Part shown: positions 12,846 through 20,346 of the stretch, in pieces
Layout: each line of letters opens with the position of its first letter
How positions within the stretch are numbered: the first letter of the stretch is position 1
Assembly (NCBI GenBank): GCA_046734795.1
Contig: JBKPRX010000086.1
Span: 1 to 21,141 of the forward strand
Reading direction: 5' to 3'
DNA from: JBKPRX01 sp046734795
GTDB taxonomy: Bacteria; Actinomycetota; Thermoleophilia; Gaiellales; Gaiellaceae
DNA: 21,141 bases
Made by a program: the position numbers and the translations under genes
The notes under the pieces: generated by a model
Seen by the model: the letters and a program-made list of their open reading frames with translations, nothing else
What the model was told of the DNA's origin: nothing
The model's database searches: none

Positions 12846-13501
12846 GCGAGCTCCTCCTGCGAGCCGTCGGCGTCGCGCGCGAGTTCGGCGGCGGCGTGGC
12901 GCTCGAGCCGACGGATCTCGAATTGCATCGCGGCGAGAGCGTCGCCGTCATCGGGCCGAACGGCGCGGGCAAATCGACGCTGCTTGCCATCGCGGCCGGC
13001 GCGCTCGAGCCGTCGCAAGGTCGCGTCGAGCGGCCGAACGGGACGCGCGTCGGCTGGGTTCCGCAGCGGCCTGCGCACTACGGTCGCCTGACGGCGCGCG
13101 AGAACCTCGAGCTCTTCGCGGCGCTCGAGCACGAGCCCGACGCGCGCGGGACCGCGACCGACCTCCTCGGACAGTTCGGTCTTACCGACGACGGCAAGCC
13201 GAGCTCCGATCTGTCCGTGGGCAACCGGCAGCGGTTGAACGTCGCGCTCTCGTTCCTCGGACGACCGGACGCGCTGTTGCTCGACGAGCCGACCGCGTCG
13301 CTCGACCCGGGTCAGCGTCGCCGGTTGTGGGAGACGCTGCGCGCCGCACTCGCGCACGGCGGCGCGGTGTGCTTCGCGACGCAGAACCTCGAAGAGCTCG
13401 ACGCATTCGCGGATCGCGTCCTCGTGCTGCAGGAGGGACGCGTCGAGTACGAGGGGCCGGTCGAGGGCTACCGAAGCGTCGCCGCCGGAGTCTTCGGTTG
13501 A
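12842..13501 (+). CDS. ABC transporter ATP-binding protein
   Basis: A 219-residue ATPase subunit. Walker A is GPNGAGKST (38-46), the Q-loop is at Gln75 (WVPQRP), the signature reads LSVGNRQR (124-131, a variant of LSGGQ), and Walker B with the catalytic Glu is DALLLDEP (Glu149). The switch position, normally His, is Gln181 (FATQNLEEL), so the usual hydrolysis switch residue is missing. The start is TTG at 12842, overlapping the previous stop as TTGA, and it begins just before the first domain strand. Upstream in-frame reading belongs to the permease gene in another frame. It energises the ABC-2 permease encoded next. Confidence 0.88.
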   Translation: MSELLLRAVGVAREFGGGVALEPTDLELHRGESVAVIGPNGAGKSTLLAIAAGALEPSQGRVERPNGTRVGWVPQRPAHYGRLTARENLELFAALEHEPDARGTATDLLGQFGLTDDGKPSSDLSVGNRQRLNVALSFLGRPDALLLDEPTASLDPGQRRRLWETLRAALAHGGAVCFATQNLEELDAFADRVLVLQEGRVEYEGPVEGYRSVAAGVFG

Positions 13502-14826
13502 GTCGCGTCTGGCTGCTCTTCCGGAAGGACCTTCGGATCCTTCGGCGCTCGCCCGTGCTGCTTGCGCTGCTCATCGCCTACCCGATCGTGATCGCGCTCC
13601 TCGTCGGGCTCGTCGCCGGGTACGCGAACACGAAGCCGCGCGTCGCGCTCGTCGACCTCGACAACCTGCCTGCTGTCGTCGAGATCGCCGGCGAGAGCTT
13701 CGGCGTCTCGAAGACGATCTCGCAGGTCTCGAAGAACGTGCGGCTCGTGCACATGGACGAGGACGAAGCTCGCCGCGAGCTCGACGCCGGCAAAGTGGTC
13801 GGGATCATCACCGTACCGCCGGGGTTCATCGCCGACTTGCAGACGACCGCTCGAAGCCCGACGCTGACGTTCGAAGCAGGCACCGGCGGGATCGCGCCAC
13901 GCGTCGAGCAGCAGATGCAGGCGCTCGTCTACCAGCTGAACACGAAGCTCCAACGCGTTTTCATCGCCGCGAACCTCCGCTACGTCGAGCTGATCCTCCA
14001 CGGCGGCAAGGGCAGCTTTCTCGGCCAGAACTTCGACGTGCTCGGGCTCGACCGGATGGAGCGGATGCTGGCATCGATGCCGCCGTCCGAACGCGTCGAC
14101 GCGATGCGCTCGTTTGTGCACACCGCGCGGAGCGCGCTTGCGCAGACAGGCCGCGCGGCAAATGCGATGGCCCATCCGATCGGTCTCGAGGAACCACCGC
14201 GACGCGGACGCACGTGGGTCCTGTCGGCGCAGGTGCAGGCAAACGGGATCGGGCTTACGATTACGTTCCTGGCGCTCCTGCTCGCCGCGGGATCGATCGC
14301 GGCCGAGCGCGACGAGAACGTGCTCGGTCGCCTGACGCGCGGTCTCGTCACCCGGACGCAGCTCGTGCTCGGCAAGGTCGGCCTCTCCGCGGCGGTCGCC
14401 GTCGCGCTCGGCGCTGCGCTCGCGGTCGTGTTCGGCCTCGTGATCGAGATCGGCAACGTCGTCGGCGGCGAGCCGTGGCAGCGTGTGCCGCTGCTTCTTG
14501 CCGGGGTCGCGCTCGCCGGCGGCGTTGCAGGCGCGCTCGGCGTGCTGCTCGGCGCGCTCGCGCGCGAGGCGCGCACGGCATCGCTCGTGGCCGTTCTCGT
14601 CGTCCTGCCGATCGTCTTCCTCGGGCTCGTGCCGCGCGAGGTCGTGCCCGTCGCCGCGTGGATCAGCGACGCGCTTCCGTTCGTGCACGCCGTCCGTTTC
14701 TTCGGCGCGGCGCTCTACGACTCGAGCCCGTGGCGCGGCGTTCTCGTCGAAGCGGCCTGGCTCGTCGGTCTCGGCGTGGCCTTCGGAGTCGCCGCGCGCG
14801 CGAGCATTCGGCGCCTCGCGGCGTGA
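13498..14826 (+). CDS. ABC-2 type transporter permease
   Basis: A 442-residue permease with one membrane helix near the N-terminus (about 18-42, after the cytoplasmic RKDLRILRRSP elbow), a large extracytoplasmic domain (about 45-240) and five helices from about residue 245 to the end. This is the ABC-2/YhgE-like export architecture. The loop LAAGSIAAERDENVLGRLTRG after the second helix is the characteristic coupling region. It starts at TTG (13498), again overlapping the previous TGA as TTGA, so ATPase and permease are translationally coupled. The substrate is unknown. A neighbouring hemB gene has its own promoter and does not prove a heme role. Confidence 0.87.
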   Translation: MSRVWLLFRKDLRILRRSPVLLALLIAYPIVIALLVGLVAGYANTKPRVALVDLDNLPAVVEIAGESFGVSKTISQVSKNVRLVHMDEDEARRELDAGKVVGIITVPPGFIADLQTTARSPTLTFEAGTGGIAPRVEQQMQALVYQLNTKLQRVFIAANLRYVELILHGGKGSFLGQNFDVLGLDRMERMLASMPPSERVDAMRSFVHTARSALAQTGRAANAMAHPIGLEEPPRRGRTWVLSAQVQANGIGLTITFLALLLAAGSIAAERDENVLGRLTRGLVTRTQLVLGKVGLSAAVAVALGAALAVVFGLVIEIGNVVGGEPWQRVPLLLAGVALAGGVAGALGVLLGALAREARTASLVAVLVVLPIVFLGLVPREVVPVAAWISDALPFVHAVRFFGAALYDSSPWRGVLVEAAWLVGLGVAFGVAARASIRRLAA

Positions 14827-14848
14827 ACCGCGGCGCGCGTGCACGGCG

Positions 14849-14854
14849 TAACCT
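14849..14854 (+). promoter_or_regulatory. Putative leaderless -10 element of hemB
   Basis: TAACCT ends 6 bp before the ATG at 14861. It separates the hem genes transcriptionally from the ABC genes and favours this ATG over the in-frame TTG at 14855. Confidence 0.45.
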
Positions 14855-14860
14855 TTGCGC

Positions 14861-15808
14861 ATGAGCGTCTTCCCGGTCACGCGCCTCCGCAGGCTTCGGC
14901 GCACCGAGCCGCTGCGCCGGCTCGTTCGCGAGACGAACCTCTCGCTCGACCAATTCGTGATGCCGCTGTTCGTCGCGCCCATCACGGGGCCCAACGACGC
15001 GCTGCCGGCGCTCGGCCGGCTCTCGGTCGACGATCTCGTCCGCGAGGTCGAGCAGCTCGTGCGCGGCGGCGTGCAGGCGGTGCTCCTCTTCGGCATTCCA
15101 GAGACGAAGGACGATGTCGGTTCAGGCGCGTACGACGAGGACGGAATCGTGCAACGCGCGCTTCGAGCCTTGCGGCCACGCTTCCCGGAGCTCGTGCTCA
15201 TCACTGACGTCTGTCTGTGCGAGTACACCTCGCACGGTCACTGCGGCGTCGTGCACGAGGACGAGATCGACAACGACGAGTCGCTCGAGCTGCTCGTGCG
15301 GACCGCCGTCAGTCACGTTGACGCCGGTGCCGACGTCGTCGCGCCGAGCGACATGATGGACGGGCGCGTCGGTGCGATCCGCGAGGCGCTGCCCCAGACG
15401 CCGATCGTCGCGTACTCCGCGAAGTACGCGTCGGCGTTCTACGGGCCGTTCCGCGAAGCAGTCGATTCGGCGCCTGCGTTCGGCGATCGGCGCGGCTACC
15501 AGATGGATCCGCCGAACGTCAGAGAAGCGTTGCGCGAATGCGAGCTCGACGTCAACGAGGGCGCGGACGTCTTGATGGTCAAGCCCGCGCTGCCCTATCT
15601 CGACGTCGTCCGCGCGGTCCGCGAGCGCTTCGACCTGCCGCTCGCCGCGTACAACGTCTCTGGCGAATACGCGATGGTGAAAGCGGCTGCGCGCGCCGGC
15701 TGGCTGGACGAGCGACAAGCGGCGCTCGAGTCGCTGACTGCGATTCGCCGTGCGGGCGCCGATCTCGTCATCTCGTACTGGACGAAAGACCTCGCCCAGT
15801 GGTTGTAG
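14861..15808 (+). CDS. hemB: Delta-aminolevulinic acid dehydratase (porphobilinogen synthase)
   Basis: A 315-residue enzyme that condenses two 5-aminolevulinate molecules to porphobilinogen, the second step of the common tetrapyrrole pathway after aminolevulinate. The two Schiff-base lysines are Lys188 (YSAKYASAFYGPFREA) and Lys241 (MVKPALPYLD). The metal site is the Cys-rich zinc type, D-V-C-L-C-E-Y-T-S-H-G-H-C-G with Cys118, Cys120 and Cys128, rather than the Asp-rich magnesium type. The flexible lid sequence GDRRGYQMDPPN is intact. Length is normal. The next gene, hemL, starts one base after the stop. Confidence 0.96.
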   Translation: MSVFPVTRLRRLRRTEPLRRLVRETNLSLDQFVMPLFVAPITGPNDALPALGRLSVDDLVREVEQLVRGGVQAVLLFGIPETKDDVGSGAYDEDGIVQRALRALRPRFPELVLITDVCLCEYTSHGHCGVVHEDEIDNDESLELLVRTAVSHVDAGADVVAPSDMMDGRVGAIREALPQTPIVAYSAKYASAFYGPFREAVDSAPAFGDRRGYQMDPPNVREALRECELDVNEGADVLMVKPALPYLDVVRAVRERFDLPLAAYNVSGEYAMVKAAARAGWLDERQAALESLTAIRRAGADLVISYWTKDLAQWL

Positions 15809-15809
15809 C

Positions 15810-17078
15810 GTGACGCTGCCGACGCGCTCGGAGCTCTTCCGCCGCGCGTCGAGCGTGATTCCGGGCGGTGTCAACTCGCCTGTGCGGGCGATGCGCGCAG
15901 TCGGGCTCGAAGAGCCGCTCTTCGTCCGTCGCGGCTACGGCGCGCGGATCGAGGACGCCGAAGGGCGCGAGTTCATCGACTGGGTGATGTCGTGGGGCGC
16001 TCTCCTCTTCGGGCACGCCGACGAGGAGACTGTGGACGCGGTTCGCGCCGCTGCGGGCGACGGCACGAGCTTCGGCGCTGCGACCGAACGCGAAGTCGAG
16101 CTTGCGCAAGAGATAGTCGACGCGGTTCCGTCCGTCGAGAAGGTGCGGCTCGTCTCGTCGGGGACGGAGGCCGCGATGAGTGCGATCCGACTCGCGCGGG
16201 GCGTGACGCATCGCGACCGGATCATCAAGTTCGCAGGGTGCTACCACGGGCACGTCGACGCGCTGCTCGCGAGCGCCGGCTCGGGACTCGCGACGCTCGG
16301 CATCCCGTCGACACCCGGTGTGCCGACGAGCGTCACCGAGCACACGATCGTCGTCCCGTACAACGACGTAGACGCGGTCGCCGAGGCAGTTGCGCACTAT
16401 GGCGAAGGACTCGCAGCGATCGTCGTGGAGCCCGTTGCCGGAAACATGGGTGTGGTTCCGCCCGTCGAGGGCTTTCTGCCGGCGCTGCGCACGTTGTGCG
16501 ATGCGGCCGGCGCGCTGCTCGTCTTCGACGAGGTGATCACCGGCTTCCGCGTCGCGCGCGGCGGTGCGCAGGAGCGCTTCGGCGTCACGCCCGATCTCAC
16601 GATCCTCGGCAAGATCGTCGGCGGCGGGTTGCCGCTTGCAGCTTTCGGCGGTCGCGCGGAACTGATGGACGAGCTCGCGCCTGGCGGGCCCGTCTACCAA
16701 GCCGGGACACTGTCTGGGAATCCGCTCGCCACCGCGGCAGGCCTGTCGGTGCTCCGGCGCCTGCAAGACCCGAGCGTCTACGAGGAGCTCGAAGCGAAAG
16801 GCGCGCGCCTCGAAGCCGGTCTGTCGTCGTTCGGTCGTGTGCGACGCGTCGGCGCGATGCTCACGCTCTTCATGACCGACCAGGGGATCCGCAACTTCGA
16901 CGACGCGCAGCGCGCCGACACCGAGCGCTACGGGCAGCTCTTTCGCCACCTCCTCGAGCGAGGCGTGTACATCGCGCCGTCCCAGTTCGAGGCGATGTTC
17001 GTCTCGCTCGCCCATGGCGACGAGGAGATCGACAGAACGATTGAGGCCGTTCGTGAGCTCGCCGAAGATCGCGGCTGA
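15810..17078 (+). CDS. hemL: Glutamate-1-semialdehyde 2,1-aminomutase
   Basis: A 422-residue PLP enzyme that converts glutamate-1-semialdehyde to 5-aminolevulinate, the substrate of HemB. Lys268 in LGKIVGGGLPLAAFGG binds PLP. Other signatures are PGGVNSPVRA at the N-terminus, SSGTEAAMSAIRLAR (117-130), CYHGHVDALL, FDEVITGFR (239-247) and YQAGTLSGNPLA (296-307). Its presence implies the C5 (glutamyl-tRNA) route to heme. Start is GTG at 15810, one base after the hemB stop, and the adjacent sequence TLPTRSELFRRA matches the usual N-terminus. It overlaps the next gene by 26 bp. Confidence 0.96.
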   Translation: MTLPTRSELFRRASSVIPGGVNSPVRAMRAVGLEEPLFVRRGYGARIEDAEGREFIDWVMSWGALLFGHADEETVDAVRAAAGDGTSFGAATEREVELAQEIVDAVPSVEKVRLVSSGTEAAMSAIRLARGVTHRDRIIKFAGCYHGHVDALLASAGSGLATLGIPSTPGVPTSVTEHTIVVPYNDVDAVAEAVAHYGEGLAAIVVEPVAGNMGVVPPVEGFLPALRTLCDAAGALLVFDEVITGFRVARGGAQERFGVTPDLTILGKIVGGGLPLAAFGGRAELMDELAPGGPVYQAGTLSGNPLATAAGLSVLRRLQDPSVYEELEAKGARLEAGLSSFGRVRRVGAMLTLFMTDQGIRNFDDAQRADTERYGQLFRHLLERGVYIAPSQFEAMFVSLAHGDEEIDRTIEAVRELAEDRG

Positions 17079-17595
17079 CGTCTGGGACGTGATCGCCGCC
17101 GAGGCGGCGGCCGAGAGTCCGCTCTGGGCGGACGCTCTTCGGCCCGAGAGCGACCGCGAGCGCCTGCCGGTGTTCTCGCCGCTCGGCGCGGAGCGTTACG
17201 CGCTCGGGCTCGAAACGATCTATGAGGGCTACCTCATTCATTACGGCCGTCCGCGCTTGTTCGCGCCGGCCGACGCCGACACGGCGCTTCTCCTCGGGGA
17301 CTACCTCTACGCGCACGGCCTCGTGCACATCTCGGCGCACGGCGACGTCGCAGCTGTCGCCGACCTCGCCGAGCTGATCTCGCTCTCGGCGCAGGTTCGT
17401 GCGGAAGGTCGCGGCGACGACGGTCCGCTCTGGGCGGCGACGGCCGCGCTCCTCGGCGAGGATGCGCTCGCCGATGCGCGCGCGAGCCTTCGCCTGCGGA
17501 GCGACGCGGCCGCGCTACTCGAGCTCGCGGCCAACGCAACAGACGCGAACACGCTGCAACGGTCGCTCGCAACGCACGCGCAGCGCCTGCGCTAG
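17053..17595 (+). CDS. Helical protein of unknown function, faint polyprenyl-synthase resemblance
   Basis: A 180-residue, almost entirely helical soluble protein. I do not recognise a family with confidence. The stretch LLLGDYLYAHGLVHISAHGD then LAELISLSAQVRAEG (80-119) resembles the helix of polyprenyl diphosphate synthases that reads GD-x-L-x-x-A, but the catalytic DDxxD motifs are absent, so no prenyltransferase activity is supported. It could be a non-catalytic partner subunit. Start: an in-frame ATG at 17014 would overlap hemL by 65 bp, while GTG at 17053 has a GAGG six bases upstream and a shorter overlap, so I prefer GTG. Position between hemL and ubiD suggests a quinone or heme connection, which is inference. 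Confidence 0.6.
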   Translation: MSSPKIAADVWDVIAAEAAAESPLWADALRPESDRERLPVFSPLGAERYALGLETIYEGYLIHYGRPRLFAPADADTALLLGDYLYAHGLVHISAHGDVAAVADLAELISLSAQVRAEGRGDDGPLWAATAALLGEDALADARASLRLRSDAAALLELAANATDANTLQRSLATHAQRLR

Positions 17596-17598
17596 AGT
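17593..17598 (+). promoter_or_regulatory. Putative -10 element of the 47-residue membrane miniprotein
   Basis: TAGAGT begins two bases before the end of the preceding gene and lies 8 bp upstream of the ATG at 17607, consistent with a leaderless transcript. Confidence 0.35.
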
Positions 17599-17606
17599 CG
17601 CGCCCG

Positions 17607-17750
17607 ATGAGCCTCGCCTACCTCCTCGCCGACTCCACCGCCGACAAGCGCGTCGTGCTCGGCATGCTCATCACCGGCCTCGTCTTCGTGGGCGTGATCG
17701 CGCTCGGCGAGACGCTGCACTGGCTCCACAACCGGCGCCGCAGCCACTAG
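17607..17750 (+). CDS. Single-span membrane miniprotein (47 residues)
   Basis: A short ORF from ATG to TAG. The first 15 residues are polar (SLAYLLADSTADKR), then one clear membrane helix (about 16-36, VVLGMLITGLVFVGVIALGE), then a basic tail with a His/Trp cluster (TLHWLHNRRRSH). By the positive-inside rule the tail is cytoplasmic. Third codon positions are almost all G or C, as in real genes here. It fills the gap between the helical protein and ubiD and has a -10 hexamer 8 bp upstream. Unknown function. Being so short, it could still be chance. Confidence 0.55.
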   Translation: MSLAYLLADSTADKRVVLGMLITGLVFVGVIALGETLHWLHNRRRSH

Positions 17751-17775
17751 CGCGCTCCAGCACTGAGCGCAGCCG

Positions 17776-17781
17776 TACACT
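17776..17781 (+). promoter_or_regulatory. Putative -10 element upstream of the UbiD-family gene
   Basis: TACACT lies 10 bp before the ATG at 17792, so the transcript would have a leader of only a few bases. It may also serve qcrA and qcrB. Confidence 0.35.
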
Positions 17782-17791
17782 GAACCTCGGA

Positions 17792-19297
17792 ATGGCGCTG
17801 CAGGACCTTCGCGACTGGATCGCGCTGCTCGAGCGCGAAGGCGAACTCGTACGCGTCAGCGCCGAAGTCGATCCGGAGCTCGAGATCACGGAGATCGTCG
17901 ACCGAACCGTGAAGGCCGGCGGTCCCGCGCTCCTCTTCGAGCAACCGAAGGGCTCGAAGCATCCGCTCTTGATCAACCAGTTCGGAACCGAGCGGCGCAT
18001 GTGTCTCGCATTCGGCGTCGAGAACCTCGACGAGCTCGGCGCGCGCGTCTCCGACGTGCTCGAGCTGCAGCCGCCGCAGGGCCTCGTCGACAAAGTCCGC
18101 GGGCTGCGCAAGCTGAAGTCGATCGCGGACTCGCTGCCGAAGACGGTTTCACGCGCACGTGTTCACGACGTCGTTCTCACCGGCGACGATGTCGACCTCG
18201 ACGTGCTTCCGATCCAGCGCTGCTGGCCGCTCGATCCCGCGCCGTTCATCACGCTGCCGGCGGTGATCACGAAAGACCCGAAGACCGGTACGCGCAACGT
18301 CGGCATGTACCGCCTGCAGAAAATCGACGGCCGCTCGACGTTCATGCACTGGCAGATCCACAAGGACGGCCGTGCGGACTACCTCGCGTCGACCGGCAAG
18401 ATCGAAGTGGCGGTCGCACTCGGCCTCGATCCGGTGACCGCGTATTCGGCGAGCGCGCCGCTGCCGAAGCACGTCGACGAGCTGATGCTCGCCGGCTTCC
18501 TGCGTGGCGAGCCTGTCGAGCTCGTGCAAGCGAAGACCGTCGACCTGCAAGTGCCCGCGAATGCCGAGATCGTCCTCGAAGGAACGATTGCGCACGACGA
18601 CATCGGCCTCGAAGGGCCGTTCGGCGACCACACCGGCTACTACACGCCCGCCGAGCCGTTCCCGATTTTGCGCCTGTCGGCGATCACGATGCGAAGCGAC
18701 GCGATCTACGCGTCGATCGTCGTCGGCAAGCCGCCGCAGGAGGACGCGTGGCTCGGCAAGGCGACCGAGCGCATCTTCTTGCCTGCGATTCGCATGACGG
18801 TGCCGGAGATCGTCGACTACGACCTGCCGATCTCAGGGGCGTTCCACAACTGCTGCATCGTGTCGATCCGCAAGGCGTTTCCGGGTCACGCACGGAAGGT
18901 GATGCACGCGATCTGGGGGCTCGGGATGCTGAGCCTCACGAAGTGCGTGATCGTCGTCGACGAGCACGTCGACGTCCACGACTACAAGCAAGTCCTGTTC
19001 TACGCCGGCGCGAACGTCGATCCGAAGCGGGACGTCGTCCTCACGGAAGGACCGCTCGACCACCTCGACCACGCGCCGGAGCGCCAGTTCGTCGGAGGGA
19101 AGCTCGGGATCGACGCGACGGCGAAGTGGCCCGAGGAGGGCGCGCGGCCCTGGCCGCCGGAGATCGAGATGTCGGAAGAGATCCGCGAGCTCGTCGACCG
19201 GCGCTGGGCGGAGTACGGCCTCGAGCTCGGTACTGCGGCAAACGGCACGGGGATTCGGCAGAGTTCCCGCTCGTTGCGGCATCTGTTACGTCGTTGA
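17792..19297 (+). CDS. UbiD-family (prenylated-FMN) decarboxylase
   Basis: A 501-residue member of the UbiD family, which decarboxylates aromatic or unsaturated acids using prenylated FMN made by a UbiX partner. The cofactor motifs are present: TRNVGMYRLQ (167-176, with Arg174), HWQIHKDG (186-193), LEGPFGDHTGYYTP (273-286, with Glu274) and the C-terminal GIDATAKWPEEG. E. coli UbiD makes ubiquinone, but actinobacteria make menaquinone, so a role in a menaquinone branch or in aromatic acid metabolism is more likely. Proximity to qcrA/qcrB supports a quinone link. No ubiX is in the window. The last 20 residues (NGTGIRQSSRSLRHLLRR) look poorly conserved. ATG at 17792 matches the family start. Confidence 0.88.
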   Translation: MALQDLRDWIALLEREGELVRVSAEVDPELEITEIVDRTVKAGGPALLFEQPKGSKHPLLINQFGTERRMCLAFGVENLDELGARVSDVLELQPPQGLVDKVRGLRKLKSIADSLPKTVSRARVHDVVLTGDDVDLDVLPIQRCWPLDPAPFITLPAVITKDPKTGTRNVGMYRLQKIDGRSTFMHWQIHKDGRADYLASTGKIEVAVALGLDPVTAYSASAPLPKHVDELMLAGFLRGEPVELVQAKTVDLQVPANAEIVLEGTIAHDDIGLEGPFGDHTGYYTPAEPFPILRLSAITMRSDAIYASIVVGKPPQEDAWLGKATERIFLPAIRMTVPEIVDYDLPISGAFHNCCIVSIRKAFPGHARKVMHAIWGLGMLSLTKCVIVVDEHVDVHDYKQVLFYAGANVDPKRDVVLTEGPLDHLDHAPERQFVGGKLGIDATAKWPEEGARPWPPEIEMSEEIRELVDRRWAEYGLELGTAANGTGIRQSSRSLRHLLRR

Positions 19298-19335
19298 CGG
19301 CCAGGAGGCCGAGGGGTTGAATCTCAGCGGATTGA

Positions 19336-19341
19336 CCGGAG
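19336..19341 (+). promoter_or_regulatory. Ribosome binding site that sets the qcrA start
   Basis: A GGAGGA Shine-Dalgarno lies about 9 nt before GTG (19351). It supports this GTG as the start of the Rieske protein. Confidence 0.6.
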
Positions 19342-19350
19342 GAGCGGGTA

Positions 19351-20343
19351 GTGGAGCCTGAGTCCCAGGAACGCACGCTCGGCGAGAGCGAAGCGCACCT
19401 TCCGCCTCCGACCCTTTGGCCGATCGGCTTCGCGATCGGCATCGTCACTGTTCTCGTCGGCCTGATCATCAACCCGCTGATCATCTCCACGATCGGCGCC
19501 GTGATCGCGATCGTCTTCGGCTTCCTCTGGATCCGCGACGCGACGGCGGAGTACCGCGGCAAGCCGATCCACGTCGAGCCCGAGACGCGTGAGCTTCGCC
19601 AAGCCGGGGCAGGAGACGCACCGCCGATCCCTGCAAATCGAGGCGAGGCTGCGATGCCGCCGCCCGAGCCCGGCGAGCGGTTCCCGCGGAACAAGTTCCT
19701 CGAAGGAACGACGCTCGGCCTCGGCGCCGTGATCGGCGGCCTCGTCACCCTGCCGGCCGTGGGCTTCGCGGTGCTGCCGTCGTTCTTCGGCTCATCCGTC
19801 GAGGGACACGAGGTCGATCTCGGCGCGATCACCGACTTCCCGGAAGGTCAGTGGTGGATCTCGACCTTCACCGTGGATCCGGCAGCGGGCGAGATCTCGC
19901 GGCGCACAGCCTTTGTCCGCAACAACGGCCCCCTCGACGGCGAACCGAGCTTCACGATCATCTCGAACCGCTGCGCGCATCTCGGCTGCCCGGTCCAGTC
20001 GAACGGGCCGAGCGGACCTGCGGTCGGCAAGACGCGCACCGAGCAGACGAGAAACCATCCGACGCTCGTTCCGACGGTGCCTGCAGGCTTCGGCTGTCCT
20101 TGCCACGGCGGCCAGTACGACACCGAAGGCAATCGCACGGCCGGTCCGCCGGTGCGAGCGCTCGACCGTTACGACTACAAGATCGTGAACGGAAGGCTGA
20201 TCCTCGGCTCCACGTTCAGCGTCGCGTACGTCGACGGCCAGGGTGCCGACGCGACGATCCATAAGTACCGTCTCGCCGGACCGGGGCAGCACGTCGACGG
20301 GCCCGAGCAACTCTTCTATCCCCTTCAGCCGCCGCACGGATAG
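19351..20343 (+). CDS. qcrA: Rieske iron-sulfur subunit of the cytochrome bc complex
   Basis: A 330-residue protein with two adjacent N-terminal membrane helices (about 22-42 and 43-62), a Pro-rich cytoplasmic linker, a third helix (about 121-146) and an extracytoplasmic Rieske domain. This three-helix layout is typical of actinobacterial QcrA. Cluster ligands are Cys208 and His210 in C-A-H-L-G-C and Cys249 and His252 in C-P-C-H-G-G, with Cys213 and Cys251 as the disulfide pair. The gap between the two boxes is about 40 residues, some 20 longer than in mitochondrial Rieske proteins. QcrA passes an electron from menaquinol to the cytochrome c part. It lies 53 bp after ubiD and 3 bp before qcrB. 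Confidence 0.93.
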   Translation: MEPESQERTLGESEAHLPPPTLWPIGFAIGIVTVLVGLIINPLIISTIGAVIAIVFGFLWIRDATAEYRGKPIHVEPETRELRQAGAGDAPPIPANRGEAAMPPPEPGERFPRNKFLEGTTLGLGAVIGGLVTLPAVGFAVLPSFFGSSVEGHEVDLGAITDFPEGQWWISTFTVDPAAGEISRRTAFVRNNGPLDGEPSFTIISNRCAHLGCPVQSNGPSGPAVGKTRTEQTRNHPTLVPTVPAGFGCPCHGGQYDTEGNRTAGPPVRALDRYDYKIVNGRLILGSTFSVAYVDGQGADATIHKYRLAGPGQHVDGPEQLFYPLQPPHG

Positions 20344-20346
20344 ACG

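Noticed and set aside
13468..15228. 586-residue minus-strand ORF
   Set aside because: Antisense shadow of the ABC-2 permease and hemB, rich in Arg and Glu, with no recognisable domain.
13498..15808. ABC exporter next to hemB as a heme exporter
   Set aside because: hemB has its own promoter, and neither ABC protein shows heme-exporter-specific features, so the link is not supported.
18001..19320. 439-residue plus-strand ORF in a second frame
   Set aside because: Arg-rich frame shadow of the UbiD-family gene.
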